A stretch of 64,000 bases of DNA. It comes from Bacteroidales bacterium H5 (GTDB taxonomy: Bacteria > Bacteroidota > Bacteroidia > Bacteroidales > Muribaculaceae). A program made the translations under genes and the position numbers. Below, piece after piece: positions 9,242 to 17,238 of this stretch. The first letter of the stretch is position 1. Each line of letters begins with the position of its first letter. The DNA lies in the NCBI GenBank assembly GCA_001701225.1, contig DAAQ01000028.1:124001-188000 (forward strand), in the 5' to 3' direction. The notes under the pieces were generated by a model. It worked only from the letters and a program-made list of their open reading frames with translations. It did no database searches and had not been told where the DNA came from.

Positions 9242-9709
9242 ATGGCACGCAACAATACGAAACATAAGGAAGTCAATATCAAGAACAAACGCGCCACGTT
9301 CGACTTTGCCATCGGCGACACCTACACCGCGGGCCTTGTGCTGACAGGTACCGAGATAAAGTCTATTCGCGACGGCAAGGCATCGCTGGCCGATACGTTC
9401 TGCTATATAGACAACGGTGAGGTATGGGTCAAGAACATGTATGTGGCCGAATACTTTTACGGCTCCTACAACAACCACTCGGCGCGCCGCGACCGTAAGC
9501 TGTTGCTCAACCGCAGGGAGATAGTCAAGCTGCAGAAGAACGGCAAGGAGGCGGGCTATACCATCGTGCCCCTGCGCCTGTTCATCAACGACCGCGGCCT
9601 GGCCAAGCTCGTCATCGGCGTAGCCCGTGGCAAGAAGGAGTTTGACAAACGCCAGTCCATCAAAGACCGCGAGAGCAAACGCGACCTCGCCCGTGTGATG
9701 CAAAAATGA
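9242..9709 (+). CDS. smpB: SsrA-binding protein SmpB
   Basis: SmpB (155 residues) binds tmRNA and brings it to stalled ribosomes for trans-translation. The family signatures are clear: 'VLTGTEIKSIRDGKASL' in the beta-barrel, 'RDRKLLLNRREI', and the basic C-terminal tail 'KKEFDKRQSIKDRESKRD', which reads the empty mRNA channel. The ATG at 9242 gives the usual family length. The frame is open further upstream into the previous gene, but that extension overlaps the Yip1-like gene and lacks homology. No tmRNA gene is visible in this window. Confidence 0.96.
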   Translation: MARNNTKHKEVNIKNKRATFDFAIGDTYTAGLVLTGTEIKSIRDGKASLADTFCYIDNGEVWVKNMYVAEYFYGSYNNHSARRDRKLLLNRREIVKLQKNGKEAGYTIVPLRLFINDRGLAKLVIGVARGKKEFDKRQSIKDRESKRDLARVMQK

Positions 9710-10114
9710 GAAATTAGGAATGAGAAATTAGTAATGAGGGGACCTTTCGGCCCTTTTCATTCCTCATTTCTAATTCCTAATTAGTCAGAGCGCCGGAGGC
9801 GCGGGGATTATCAGGAACCCCATGCGGAGCGTGGGGATAACGAACCCTTCTTATGAATGAGCCTCGGCGAGGCGATGGTATGGTAAATCCGATTTCTGCA
9901 ACCATAACATCGCCTCGCCGAGGCTCATAACTCTCTCTGTATTACTGTTCCCCACACTGCGTGTGGGGTTCCTGATAATCCCCGGCCCTCCGGGCCTCTT
10001 CGGGCACTTGTCCGTCGTGCAAGAATTAGAAATGAGGAATGAGGAATTAGTAATGAAGAGATTGGTTGGCTCTCATGATTTCTAATTCCTCATTCCTCAT
10101 TTCTAATTGTAGAA
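9710..10114. repeat. Compound nested inverted repeat between convergent smpB and yebC
   Basis: The spacer is almost entirely palindromic. Outer arms GGGGATTATCAGGAACCCCA (9803-9822) and its complement (9964-9983) match over 20 bp. Inside them, 28-bp arms at 9857-9884 and 9901-9928 match with one mismatch around a 16-nt loop. AT-rich 'ATTAGAAATGAGGAATGAG'-type sequence lies on both sides (9710-9783 and 10022-10107), itself arranged as inverted repeats. Such a structure could act as a two-way terminator or a REP/BIME-like element. No gene was found. Confidence 0.8.
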
Positions 10115-10855
10115 TTATTCGGCGTCTTCTTCCTTCATGTTGTGGAAGACGTTCTGTACGTCCTCGTCGTCCTCGAGCTTGTCGAGGAGCTTGGTGATCG
10201 ACTCACGCTGCTCGGGGGTTACCTCCTTGAGCTCGTGGGGGATGCGCTCGAACTCGGACGATACGATCTCGAAGCCGTTCTCCTCGAGATATTTCTGGAT
10301 GGCGGGATAGTCCTCGAAGCCGCCGTAGAGGGCGATAAGTGCGTTCCCTTCCTCGTCCTCGTCCTCCATGAGCTCGTCAACGCCAAAGTCGATAAGCTCA
10401 AGCTCGAGATCCTCGAGGCTCAGGCCGTCCTTGGGTTTGATTTTGAACACAGACTTGTGGTCGAAGAGGAATGTGAGCGAGCCCTGGGTGCCCAGCGAGC
10501 CGCCGTGCTTGGTGAAATATGAGCGTACGTTGGCCACGGTGCGGGTGTTGTTGTCGGTGGCTGCCTCGACGAAGATGGCGATGCCGTGGGGGCCGTATCC
10601 CTCGTAGGTAATCTCCTTGTAGTCGCCGGCGTCCTTGTCGGTGGCCTTCTTGATGGCGCGCTCCACAGTGTCTTTGGGCATGTTGGCTGCCTTGGCATTC
10701 TGCATCAGGGCGCGCAGACGGGGATTGGTCGAGGGATCGGGACCGCCTGCCTTGGCGGCGATAGTGATTTCCTTGCCTATGCGTGTGAATGTACGGGACA
10801 TGTTGCCCCAGCGTTTGAGCTTACGTGCTTTGCGGTATTCAAATGCTCTTCCCAT
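10115..10855 (-). CDS. yebC: YebC/PmpR family protein
   Basis: This 246-residue protein matches the YebC family along its length. It has the N-terminal 'RKARKLKRWGNMSRTFTRIG', 'AAKAGGPDPSTNPRLRALM', 'NMPKDTVERAIKKA' and 'YEGYGPHGIAIFVEAATDN'. The family includes proteins described as transcriptional regulators. More recent work links some members to relief of ribosome stalling at proline-rich stretches. It stands alone here, with low-complexity inverted repeats on both flanks. The start at 10855 gives the usual length. Confidence 0.93.
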   Translation of the reverse strand: MGRAFEYRKARKLKRWGNMSRTFTRIGKEITIAAKAGGPDPSTNPRLRALMQNAKAANMPKDTVERAIKKATDKDAGDYKEITYEGYGPHGIAIFVEAATDNNTRTVANVRSYFTKHGGSLGTQGSLTFLFDHKSVFKIKPKDGLSLEDLELELIDFGVDELMEDEDEEGNALIALYGGFEDYPAIQKYLEENGFEIVSSEFERIPHELKEVTPEQRESITKLLDKLEDDEDVQNVFHNMKEEDAE

Positions 10856-10865
10856 ATATTGAGTA

Positions 10866-10985
10866 CAGTTAAAGTTTAAAGATTAAAGTTTATAGTTTAA
10901 AGAGTGGAGATTAGAGATTAAAGATTAAAGTTTAAAGCTCTAGTGGTGAGACCTGTCTCTTTAAACTTTAATCTCTAATCTTTAA
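10866..10985. repeat. Low-complexity TTAAAG/ATTAAAG inverted repeat between pheT and yebC
   Basis: Units like GATTAAAGTTTAAAG (about 10866-10937) are answered by CTTTAAACTTTAATC-type units (about 10959-10990). Together they can form a long AT-rich hairpin around a short GC-containing centre. The block lies just after the pheT stop codon and before the yebC start is reached from the other side, so it may end yebC-to-pheT or opposing transcripts. It is not coding. Confidence 0.6.
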
Positions 10986-10990
10986 TCTTT

Positions 10991-13477
10991 CTATCTCAGC
11001 TCGGCGCCGAGTTTCTTGGTGAGGTTGTTGATGATTTTGGTCATCACGGCCTCGATCTGCTTGTCCTGCAGGGTCTTCTCGTCGTCCTGGAGGGTGATGG
11101 CGATGGCATACGATTTCTTGCCTTCGGGCAGGTTCTTGCCCTCGTAGACGTCAAAGAGGCTGACAGAGCGCAGCAGCTTGCGCTCGGCCTCGCGCACGGC
11201 ATTCTCGACGGCTTCCATGGTCACCGACTTGTCGATGAGCAGCGCCAGGTCGCGCTTGACGGGGAGTGTCTTGGGCAGCGGAGTGTTGGTGACCTTCTTC
11301 TTGATTGAGAGGCCCACGAGCGCATCCCAGTCCAGCTCGGCATAGCATACCTCCTGCTTGATGTCGGCGCGGTTGGCCAGCTTCCTGGCCACGATGCCGA
11401 GCGAGCCGAGCTTCTTGCCCGAGCGGGTGGCGATGTCGATTCCGGCGGCAAGCAGCTCATTGTCCGATTTGGTCAGCTTGAGCTCTGCGGGTATGATGCC
11501 GAGACGGCCGAGGATATTGCCCACGACGCTCTTGAGGTCGTAGACCGTGGCGGCCGATGCGGGGCGAGCCCACGATGCGGGACGGAGCTGGCCGGTGAGC
11601 CAGATGCCGAGACGCTGACCCTGGGTGTAGGGGGCGAGGATGGCGCGCGAGTCGGTGGCGTCGCCGACCTTGTCGGCAGCCTCGGGGTTGTATGTATAGA
11701 CGTTGCCGAACTCAAAGATGGCGAGGTCGGGCTCCTTGCGGTTGATGTTGTGGCCAAGCACCTCGAGACCGCCGAACAGCAGGGTCTGCCGCATCACGTT
11801 GAGGTCGGCGCTCAGGGGGTTGAGCAGCTTGACGCAGTGCGACGCGGGCATCTGCTCCAGACCTTCGTAGAGGGCCTCGGCTGTAAGCGAGTTGTTGAGT
11901 ATCTCGTTGAATCCCTCGCCGCACAGCTGCTCGCTGACGAGGGTGCGCAGGCGCTGGTCTTGGTCGTCGCGGCTCTTGAACGATAGCGACGAGTGAAGTG
12001 TGGTCGAGATCTCGACATTGTTATATCCGTAGATGCGCAGCAGGTCCTCGACCACGTCGCAGGGACGTGTCACATCGACACGGTATGTGGGCACCTTGAC
12101 GGTGACCTTCTCGTCGTCGACATCGGTTATCTCCATCTCGAGCGAGCGGAGTATCGAGGTCACGGTGTCGGCGGGGATGTGCTTGCCGATGAGGTCATCG
12201 CAATACTTGAACCCGAGAGTGACCTCGGCGGGGAGTATATCTGTGGGATATATGTCTGTCTCGGGGCCGGTGATGGTGCCTCCGGCAAGCTCCTTGACCA
12301 TCAGCGCGGCCAGTCGCAGCACATATAGGCAGTTGTTGGGGTCGACGCCGCGCTCGAAGCGGAACGACGAGTCGGTGTTGAGGCCCTGGCGGCGTGCGGT
12401 CTTGCGCACGGAGGTGGGGTTGAAATATGCGCTCTCAAGGAAAACGTTGGCCGTCTGCTCGGTGACACCCGAGTCGAGTCCGCCGAACACTCCGGCTATG
12501 CACATCGGAGCCTCGGTGTTGCATATCATCAGGTCGCGGGCATCGAGGGTGCGCTCGACGCCATCGAGGGTGACGAATTTCTCGCCCTCGCGTGCGTTCT
12601 TCACCACAACCTTGTGTCCGGCAATCTTGTCGGCGTCAAAGCAGTGGAGGGGCTGCCCCATGGCATGGAGCAGATAGTTGGTGATGTCGACAACATTGTT
12701 GATAGGACGGATGCCGATTGTGTTGAGGCGGTCCTTGAGCCATTTGGGTGACTCGGCTACCTTGACACCCTCGACGGTCACGCCGCAATAGCGGGGACAG
12801 GCCTCGGTGTTATCGACCTCGACGGTGATGCCGCCTTCGGATTTCTCGACCTTATAGCTGTCGACCGAGGGGCGGGTCAGTGTGGCCGGGGTGGCGTGTG
12901 TGGCCAGCCATGCCGACAGGTCGCGGGCAACGCCATAGTGCGATGCCGCGTCGATGCGGTTGGGGGTCAGGTCGACCTCGAGCACATAGTCTGAGGTCAG
13001 GCCGTAATATTGTGCGGCGGGTGTGCCGGGAGCAGCCGCGCCCTCGGGGAGCACGATGATGCCGTCGTGCGAGGTGCCGATGCCTATCTCGTCTTCGGCA
13101 CATATCATGCCGAACGACTCGACGCCGCGTATCTTTGACTTCTTTATGGCAAACTCCTTGTCTCCGTCATAGAGTGTTGTGCCTACGGTGGCCACGACCA
13201 CAGTCTGTCCGGCGGCTACATTTGGAGCGCCGCAGACAATCTGGGTCTCCTTGCCGTCGCCCAGGTCGACGGTGGTGATGTGCAGGTGGTCGCTGTCGGG
13301 GTGCTCGACACAGGTCAGTACCTTGCCGACCACTATGCCGCGGAGCCCTCCGCGTATCGACTCGACCTCCTCGACTCCGCCGGTCTCAAGGCCGGTCGAG
13401 GTGAGCGCGGCGGCCACCTCGTCGGGGCTGATGGTGAAATCGAGATATTGTTTGAGCCAATTATATGATATATTCAT
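10991..13477 (-). CDS. pheT: Phenylalanyl-tRNA synthetase beta subunit
   Basis: PheT pairs with PheS to charge tRNA-Phe. The 828-residue protein has the tRNA-binding OB domain near 40-150 ('VVGKVLTCVEHPDSDHLHI'). It then has the B3/B4 editing region ('ACPRYCGV', 'INNVVDITNYLLHAMGQPLH'), the B5 domain, the catalytic-like core ('RPCDVVEDLLRIYGYNN'), and the C-terminal anticodon-binding FDX-ACB domain ('LPVKRDLALLIDKSV'). The frame is open 12 codons upstream from a TTG, but that TTG lies inside the predicted -7 promoter box, so ATG at 13477 is the real start. pheS is not in this window. Confidence 0.96.
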   Translation of the reverse strand: MNISYNWLKQYLDFTISPDEVAAALTSTGLETGGVEEVESIRGGLRGIVVGKVLTCVEHPDSDHLHITTVDLGDGKETQIVCGAPNVAAGQTVVVATVGTTLYDGDKEFAIKKSKIRGVESFGMICAEDEIGIGTSHDGIIVLPEGAAAPGTPAAQYYGLTSDYVLEVDLTPNRIDAASHYGVARDLSAWLATHATPATLTRPSVDSYKVEKSEGGITVEVDNTEACPRYCGVTVEGVKVAESPKWLKDRLNTIGIRPINNVVDITNYLLHAMGQPLHCFDADKIAGHKVVVKNAREGEKFVTLDGVERTLDARDLMICNTEAPMCIAGVFGGLDSGVTEQTANVFLESAYFNPTSVRKTARRQGLNTDSSFRFERGVDPNNCLYVLRLAALMVKELAGGTITGPETDIYPTDILPAEVTLGFKYCDDLIGKHIPADTVTSILRSLEMEITDVDDEKVTVKVPTYRVDVTRPCDVVEDLLRIYGYNNVEISTTLHSSLSFKSRDDQDQRLRTLVSEQLCGEGFNEILNNSLTAEALYEGLEQMPASHCVKLLNPLSADLNVMRQTLLFGGLEVLGHNINRKEPDLAIFEFGNVYTYNPEAADKVGDATDSRAILAPYTQGQRLGIWLTGQLRPASWARPASAATVYDLKSVVGNILGRLGIIPAELKLTKSDNELLAAGIDIATRSGKKLGSLGIVARKLANRADIKQEVCYAELDWDALVGLSIKKKVTNTPLPKTLPVKRDLALLIDKSVTMEAVENAVREAERKLLRSVSLFDVYEGKNLPEGKKSYAIAITLQDDEKTLQDKQIEAVMTKIINNLTKKLGAELR

Positions 13478-13510
13478 GTGGAAGATTGGTTTTTCTTGAG
13501 AATTGACCTG

Positions 13511-13518
13511 CAAATTTA
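13511..13518 (-). promoter_or_regulatory. -7 box of the pheT promoter; decides the start codon
   Basis: The minus strand reads TAAATTTG and gives a leader of about 27 nt to the ATG at 13477. The box overlaps the alternative upstream TTG codon and rules it out. Confidence 0.6.
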
Positions 13519-13602
13519 CGAAATATCCGCTAAATAACCACCTTCACCGCCCCGAAATTTTGCAGAGAGGGGTGGACGCAGATTCTACCTGCAAGTGCAA
13601 AA

Positions 13603-14553
13603 TTAGGCAATAAATTTGAAGAACTCGGCGACTGGGGTTGAAAAACCAAGTTTCAACCTCGGTCGCCTGTTTATTTTAATGATAATCTCCTTGAGCATTT
13701 CGTCGGATATTGCATCAAAGTCTGTTCCTTTTGGGATATATTGCCTTATTAATTTGTTGTGGTATTCGATACATCCCTTTTCCCAGGATGAATAGGGATG
13801 TGCAAAAAATATTTTGGTTCTCAGTCGCTTGGCTATGAGCAGGTGCTCAGCGAACTCACTGCCGTTATCGGTGGTTATCGACCTGATTTTGCCTATATAA
13901 GGCAGCAGCATGAGAATGACTGTCTGCGCCAGAGCCCCGGCATTCTTTCCCTGTGGCAGTTTACGCGCCAGCGTAAAGTTGGTATTCCTTTCGACCAATG
14001 TCACGATTGCACCTTTGCCATCCTTTCCGACTATTGTATCCATCTCGAAATCACCCGGAGTGGAGCCATCCCATCCGGCCGGACGCTCATCTATCATGGT
14101 GCGGTTCTGTACCGCCACATACGGAGCCGAGACCTGACGCTTCCGATGTTTGAGCTGATGGCGACAATGCTTCCAGAGCTCTCCGCCATTTTTTCTGTCT
14201 GCGCGGATATAGGCATAAATCGTTTCCACGCATACACTTTTCCTGCCTTGCTTGCGTAACCATCCTGCGATCTGGGCCGGAGACCATTGTTCCTCACTCA
14301 TTTTAGTGCGGATGAAATTACGTATTTCAAGCGTCAAATTCCTGTAGTTCTGCAATCTGCGTTGCCGGTCGGCGGCCTTTGACTGCGCCTTTTGCCAGTG
14401 GTAGCCGCGTAGACAACTGTTACGCTTCAACTCTCTGCAGAGGGTAGATTGCGACACTCCTATGGTCTGCGCAATCTCTTTTCTGCTCTTTTTTTGCCGG
14501 AGTAACACATCTATTGTGTATCTTTGCTCCGCGGTTAGGTGATTATATTTCAT
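13603..14553 (-). CDS. IS30-family transposase
   Basis: This 316-residue transposase starts with an HTH_38 domain ('LTAEQRYTIDVLLRQKKSRK' then 'IAQTIGVSQSTLCRELKRN') and ends with an integrase core. The DDE catalytic residues appear intact: Asp172 (FEMDTIVG), Asp229 (TTDNGSEF) and Glu263 (KGCIEYHN). The third motif reads 'CIEYHNKLIRQYIPKG', where the IS30 family usually has a 'NENTNGLIRQYFPK' type sequence. The Glu is kept and the neighbours differ. The gene fills nearly the whole element, as usual for the family. It is likely active or recently so. Confidence 0.95.
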   Translation of the reverse strand: MKYNHLTAEQRYTIDVLLRQKKSRKEIAQTIGVSQSTLCRELKRNSCLRGYHWQKAQSKAADRQRRLQNYRNLTLEIRNFIRTKMSEEQWSPAQIAGWLRKQGRKSVCVETIYAYIRADRKNGGELWKHCRHQLKHRKRQVSAPYVAVQNRTMIDERPAGWDGSTPGDFEMDTIVGKDGKGAIVTLVERNTNFTLARKLPQGKNAGALAQTVILMLLPYIGKIRSITTDNGSEFAEHLLIAKRLRTKIFFAHPYSSWEKGCIEYHNKLIRQYIPKGTDFDAISDEMLKEIIIKINRRPRLKLGFSTPVAEFFKFIA

Positions 14554-14582
14554 TTTAGCAACACAAAGTTACTTAATCGCAG

Positions 14583-14605
14583 GGAGACTTCGGTCTCCTT
14601 TTTTT
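14583..14605 (+). terminator. UUCG-loop terminator inside the right end of the IS30 element
   Basis: GGAGAC-TTCG-GTCTCC (14583-14598) is followed by seven T residues (14599-14605). This is a classic intrinsic terminator on the plus strand, lying between the transposase start and the right inverted repeat. It would stop transcripts running rightward out of the element, antisense to the transposase. Confidence 0.8.
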
Positions 14606-14617
14606 GTGTTGCAGGTA

Positions 14618-14756
14618 ATTTCCGGTGAAAAATCCGTTAATCGGTGGTGCGCTCAACGGGGGCTTGCTCAGCCCCCTCGGCGCGCGGCCTTCCCCTGAGG
14701 AGGAGTGAGGAAATGTCCGTTGCACTTCTTATTGGAATTTTCCGGGTCGGAAGGAG
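14618..14756. repeat. Short GC-rich palindromic spacer next to the IS element
   Basis: GGGGGCTTGCTCAGCCCCC lies near 14658-14676 and is followed by a GGCGCGCGGCC block. The style matches the palindromic spacers at 4.6, 9.8 and 22.4 kb. No gene is visible. Confidence 0.5.
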
Positions 14757-15104
14757 TCAGAGAAATGCGGCAATCTGTCTTATTTTGTTTATCCGTGCCA
14801 GAAAGGACGAATCAGAAAGGGCTATCTGTTTGTTATAGTCAGACTGTAGCTTGAGCCAGAGGTCTGCTTCTATGCCGAGTGCCGCCTCGAACAGAAGGGC
14901 ATATTCGGTGCTTACGGCACGTTTGCCGTTGAGCACCTCGTTGAGCACTGAGGCGGGAATGCCAATCTCTGCTGCAAGTGCTTTCTGCGATATTCCGCGA
15001 TATTCAATCTCATCCTTTATCATCTCGCCGGGATGTATTGCCTGGCTTGGAGTGAGGTTGTTGGCTATCATCCTGGGGTCAAGCCCTTTTATCGAAACTT
15101 CCAT
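14757..15104 (-). CDS. higA: HigA-type antitoxin
   Basis: This 115-residue XRE-type protein carries the HigA family signature 'AIHPGEMIKDEIEYRGISQ' followed by an HTH ('KALAAEIGIPASVLNEVLNG'). HigA antitoxins neutralise the HigB toxin and repress their own operon. The gene starts 6 nt after the toxin stop codon, giving the toxin-first order typical of higBA. Met12 (15071) is a possible alternative start, since the family core begins near there. The pair adjoins an IS30 element, consistent with a mobile origin. Confidence 0.9.
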   Translation of the reverse strand: MEVSIKGLDPRMIANNLTPSQAIHPGEMIKDEIEYRGISQKALAAEIGIPASVLNEVLNGKRAVSTEYALLFEAALGIEADLWLKLQSDYNKQIALSDSSFLARINKIRQIAAFL

Positions 15105-15110
15105 CTGTGG

Positions 15111-15428
15111 CTATTTATAATGGTTTGACAATTCGATGACATTACATATTGTGAGAATCGGTTCCTCTCCTGTCTGTGTCACCGTAAACTCAACACGATA
15201 TTGGTCGTTGACCCGTATCGAGGAGATTCCGGCCCTATCGCCTTTCAGAACCTCGTAATTCAGGGATCTGATGGCCCATAGAGCCTCGATTGATGACGAT
15301 CTCTTCAAGAACAATATTACCTTCTGGTAGCGCCTGATGATGTCAGGTTGAAAGCGGTGTTTTTTGTCTTTAGTCTTTCCTGTCTCAAAGAGGTCTCTCA
15401 GGTAATCCTTTTCAAAATGGACTATCAT
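15111..15428 (-). CDS. higB: HigB-type toxin (RelE superfamily)
   Basis: This 105-residue protein fits HigB toxins, ribosome-dependent mRNA interferases. It has the helical N-terminus, 'LNYEVLKGDRAGISSIRVND' with 'QYRVEFTV', and the C-terminal 'ICNVIELSNHYK'. Conserved basic and aromatic residues (Arg in SIRVNDQYR, Tyr, and the terminal His) are present, so it looks intact. It is the first gene of a two-gene operon with higA. The promoter begins only about 17 nt upstream. The two proteins form the only obvious toxin-antitoxin pair in the window. Confidence 0.88.
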   Translation of the reverse strand: MIVHFEKDYLRDLFETGKTKDKKHRFQPDIIRRYQKVILFLKRSSSIEALWAIRSLNYEVLKGDRAGISSIRVNDQYRVEFTVTQTGEEPILTICNVIELSNHYK

Positions 15429-15444
15429 CTTAGAAATAACACTG

Positions 15445-15475
15445 CAAAGTTAATGAAAGTTTCTCTGATTCGCAA
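15445..15475 (-). promoter_or_regulatory. higBA promoter
   Basis: The minus strand has TTG (15475-15473), a 20-bp spacer, and TAACTTTG (15452-15445). The leader to the toxin ATG is about 12-17 nt. HigA probably binds nearby, but no clear operator palindrome was seen. Confidence 0.65.
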
Positions 15476-15546
15476 ATTTGATAATCCGTTGCGTGAATCT
15501 TTTGTGTTGCTGAAATTTGGTGAGCCGGGGTAGTCGGATGCGGGCC

Positions 15547-17226
15547 TTAGTGGGGATGGCGCGTGGCGAAGAGGCCTATGGTGGAGCCGGTGAAGCCTCC
15601 GCGCTGGGTCGCTATGTGCTCGGCGGGGACGCCGGTGGCCAGTGCTGTCCATCCGGCACCGGGCAGACGGTAGTAGAAATCGTATGTGTCTCCGTTCGAG
15701 ACAGTCCTGAGTCCGACGGGCCCGTGTGTGGTGTCGGCATCGGCTGCGGCGAGTATGTCGGGACGCTCTTTCCTGCCTATCTTCAGCAGCTCTATCTTTC
15801 CGGCCTTGACGGCGAGATAGAGCTGCCGCTGTTCGTTCTTCACCAGCAGCATCCCGGCAGATTCGCCCGGGGCGCCCCCGGCTGTGACCTCGGTCTCGGC
15901 TGTGAACCTGTGGTGCTGCATGCGGCGTCCGATATATGCCGGGGCGGTGCCTGACTGCGAGCTGACGGGCGCGTACTCCATGTCGAGTCCTTTGCCTGTG
16001 GTGCAGTAGACCGAGGCATCCCCCCACAGCGACATCCATTCGGGGCGCAGGGCAGGGGCCGTGAAGTCATCGCGCCAGACAAAGTTGCCTGCCTGCAGCG
16101 ATTTCTGCGGGGCGTCGAGGCCCGGGATGTTTGCGCGCAGTGGCACGGTGTCGATGCTCTGTGTGATATACGGGAAACCGTCTGCGCTCCACCTGACGGG
16201 CATCAGGTATGTCTCGCGCCCCAGATGATCCTCGCCGTTGTTCCAGGGTCGGCATCCCAGGAATACCGCATACCAGTCGCCGCGCGGTGTCTGCACCATG
16301 TCGGCGTGTCCGGCCGAGGTGACGGGGAGGCGGCGGTTTGTCTTGAGCAGACGCTGCGTAAGCATGGGGTTGCGGCTCCACCGCGTATATGGACCGAATA
16401 CAGAGTCTGCCCTGTAGCACACCTCCGAGTGTACCCAGTTGGTGCCACCCTCGGCTGCGATGAGATAATATCTGCCGTCAATCTTGTAGATGTGGGGGCC
16501 CTCGTTGCGCTCAAGCCTCTCTTCGGGGCCGACCCCCTCCTCCCTGAACTTGACAGGCTCGCCGACGGTCTTTCCCGACGCCGGGTCGAAGCGTATTATC
16601 GAGAGGGCGCGGTGGTTGCTCCACTTGACGGGACTCTTCTCGTCGCTCTTATAGACTATATATGCCTTGCCGTCGTCATCGAAGAAGAATGCCGGGTCTA
16701 TCCCGGTCACAGTGTCGAGAATCACGGGGTCGCTCCACTCTCCGAGAGGATTGTCGGCGGTGACATAGAAATTGACCGTCTCGCCGTCCTTGCCGTTCAT
16801 CACGCATGTGGTCACCATATAATATTTCCCGTTGTGCGGGTTATATGTGAGGTCGGGCGCGTAGACACCACCCTTGTCTATCGAGAGACCGGGGAGGTCG
16901 GGAAGCTGTGAGGGGCGGTCGAGTATGTTGGCGACATGCTCCCACGACACAAGGTCGCGCGAATGGTAGAGGGGCACTCCGGGGAAATATCCGAATGTCG
17001 ATGTGACGAGCCAGTAGTCGTCGCCCACACGGCAGATGCTCGGGTCGGAGGCCCATCCGCTTATGACGGGGTTGAAATAGTCGCCCGGCGACGAGAGGGG
17101 ATTGCCGGCATAGTAGAGGTCGTTCCCCTCATAGCTGAAATAACCGAAATGCGCCTTGTTCGTGGCAATGGCCGTCGGGAATGTCAGTGACAGGATTATG
17201 GCGGCAAGAGATAGCAGTCTGGACAT
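15547..17226 (-). CDS. Secreted glycoside hydrolase family 43 (xylosidase/arabinofuranosidase type)
   Basis: This 559-residue protein has a signal peptide (cut near TAIA, residue 21), a five-bladed GH43 propeller (about 50-350) and a C-terminal beta-sandwich like GH43_C2 (about 375-555). The catalytic triad is visible: Asp61 base (GWASDPSI), Asp177 (TGIDPAFF) and Glu242 acid (ERNEGPHIY). Such two-domain GH43 proteins release xylose or arabinose from xylan side chains and oligomers. It lies 12 nt downstream of a FucP-like transporter in one operon, divergent from a CE7 acetyl esterase. That context supports a role in acetylated arabinoxylan use. Exact specificity is not readable. Confidence 0.9.
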   Translation of the reverse strand: MSRLLSLAAIILSLTFPTAIATNKAHFGYFSYEGNDLYYAGNPLSSPGDYFNPVISGWASDPSICRVGDDYWLVTSTFGYFPGVPLYHSRDLVSWEHVANILDRPSQLPDLPGLSIDKGGVYAPDLTYNPHNGKYYMVTTCVMNGKDGETVNFYVTADNPLGEWSDPVILDTVTGIDPAFFFDDDGKAYIVYKSDEKSPVKWSNHRALSIIRFDPASGKTVGEPVKFREEGVGPEERLERNEGPHIYKIDGRYYLIAAEGGTNWVHSEVCYRADSVFGPYTRWSRNPMLTQRLLKTNRRLPVTSAGHADMVQTPRGDWYAVFLGCRPWNNGEDHLGRETYLMPVRWSADGFPYITQSIDTVPLRANIPGLDAPQKSLQAGNFVWRDDFTAPALRPEWMSLWGDASVYCTTGKGLDMEYAPVSSQSGTAPAYIGRRMQHHRFTAETEVTAGGAPGESAGMLLVKNEQRQLYLAVKAGKIELLKIGRKERPDILAAADADTTHGPVGLRTVSNGDTYDFYYRLPGAGWTALATGVPAEHIATQRGGFTGSTIGLFATRHPH

Positions 17227-17238
17227 GTGGCCGGGGGA

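Larger units (their letters stand above)
13586..14617 (-). mobile_element. IS30-family insertion sequence, about 1032 bp, intact
   Basis: The element is bounded by imperfect terminal inverted repeats. The left end starts TACCTGCAAGTGCAAAAT; the complement of the right end starts TACCTGCAACACAAAAAA. Nine outer bases are identical, with looser matching beyond. It carries one full-length transposase gene. A clear target-site duplication could not be identified; flanking ATT trinucleotides are only suggestive. It sits between pheT and the HigBA pair, in non-coding DNA, and disrupts no recognisable gene. Confidence 0.85.

Noticed and set aside
13583..14620. Target-site duplication of the IS30 element
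   Set aside because: The flanks share at most ATT, displaced by one base on the left, so no duplication could be claimed.
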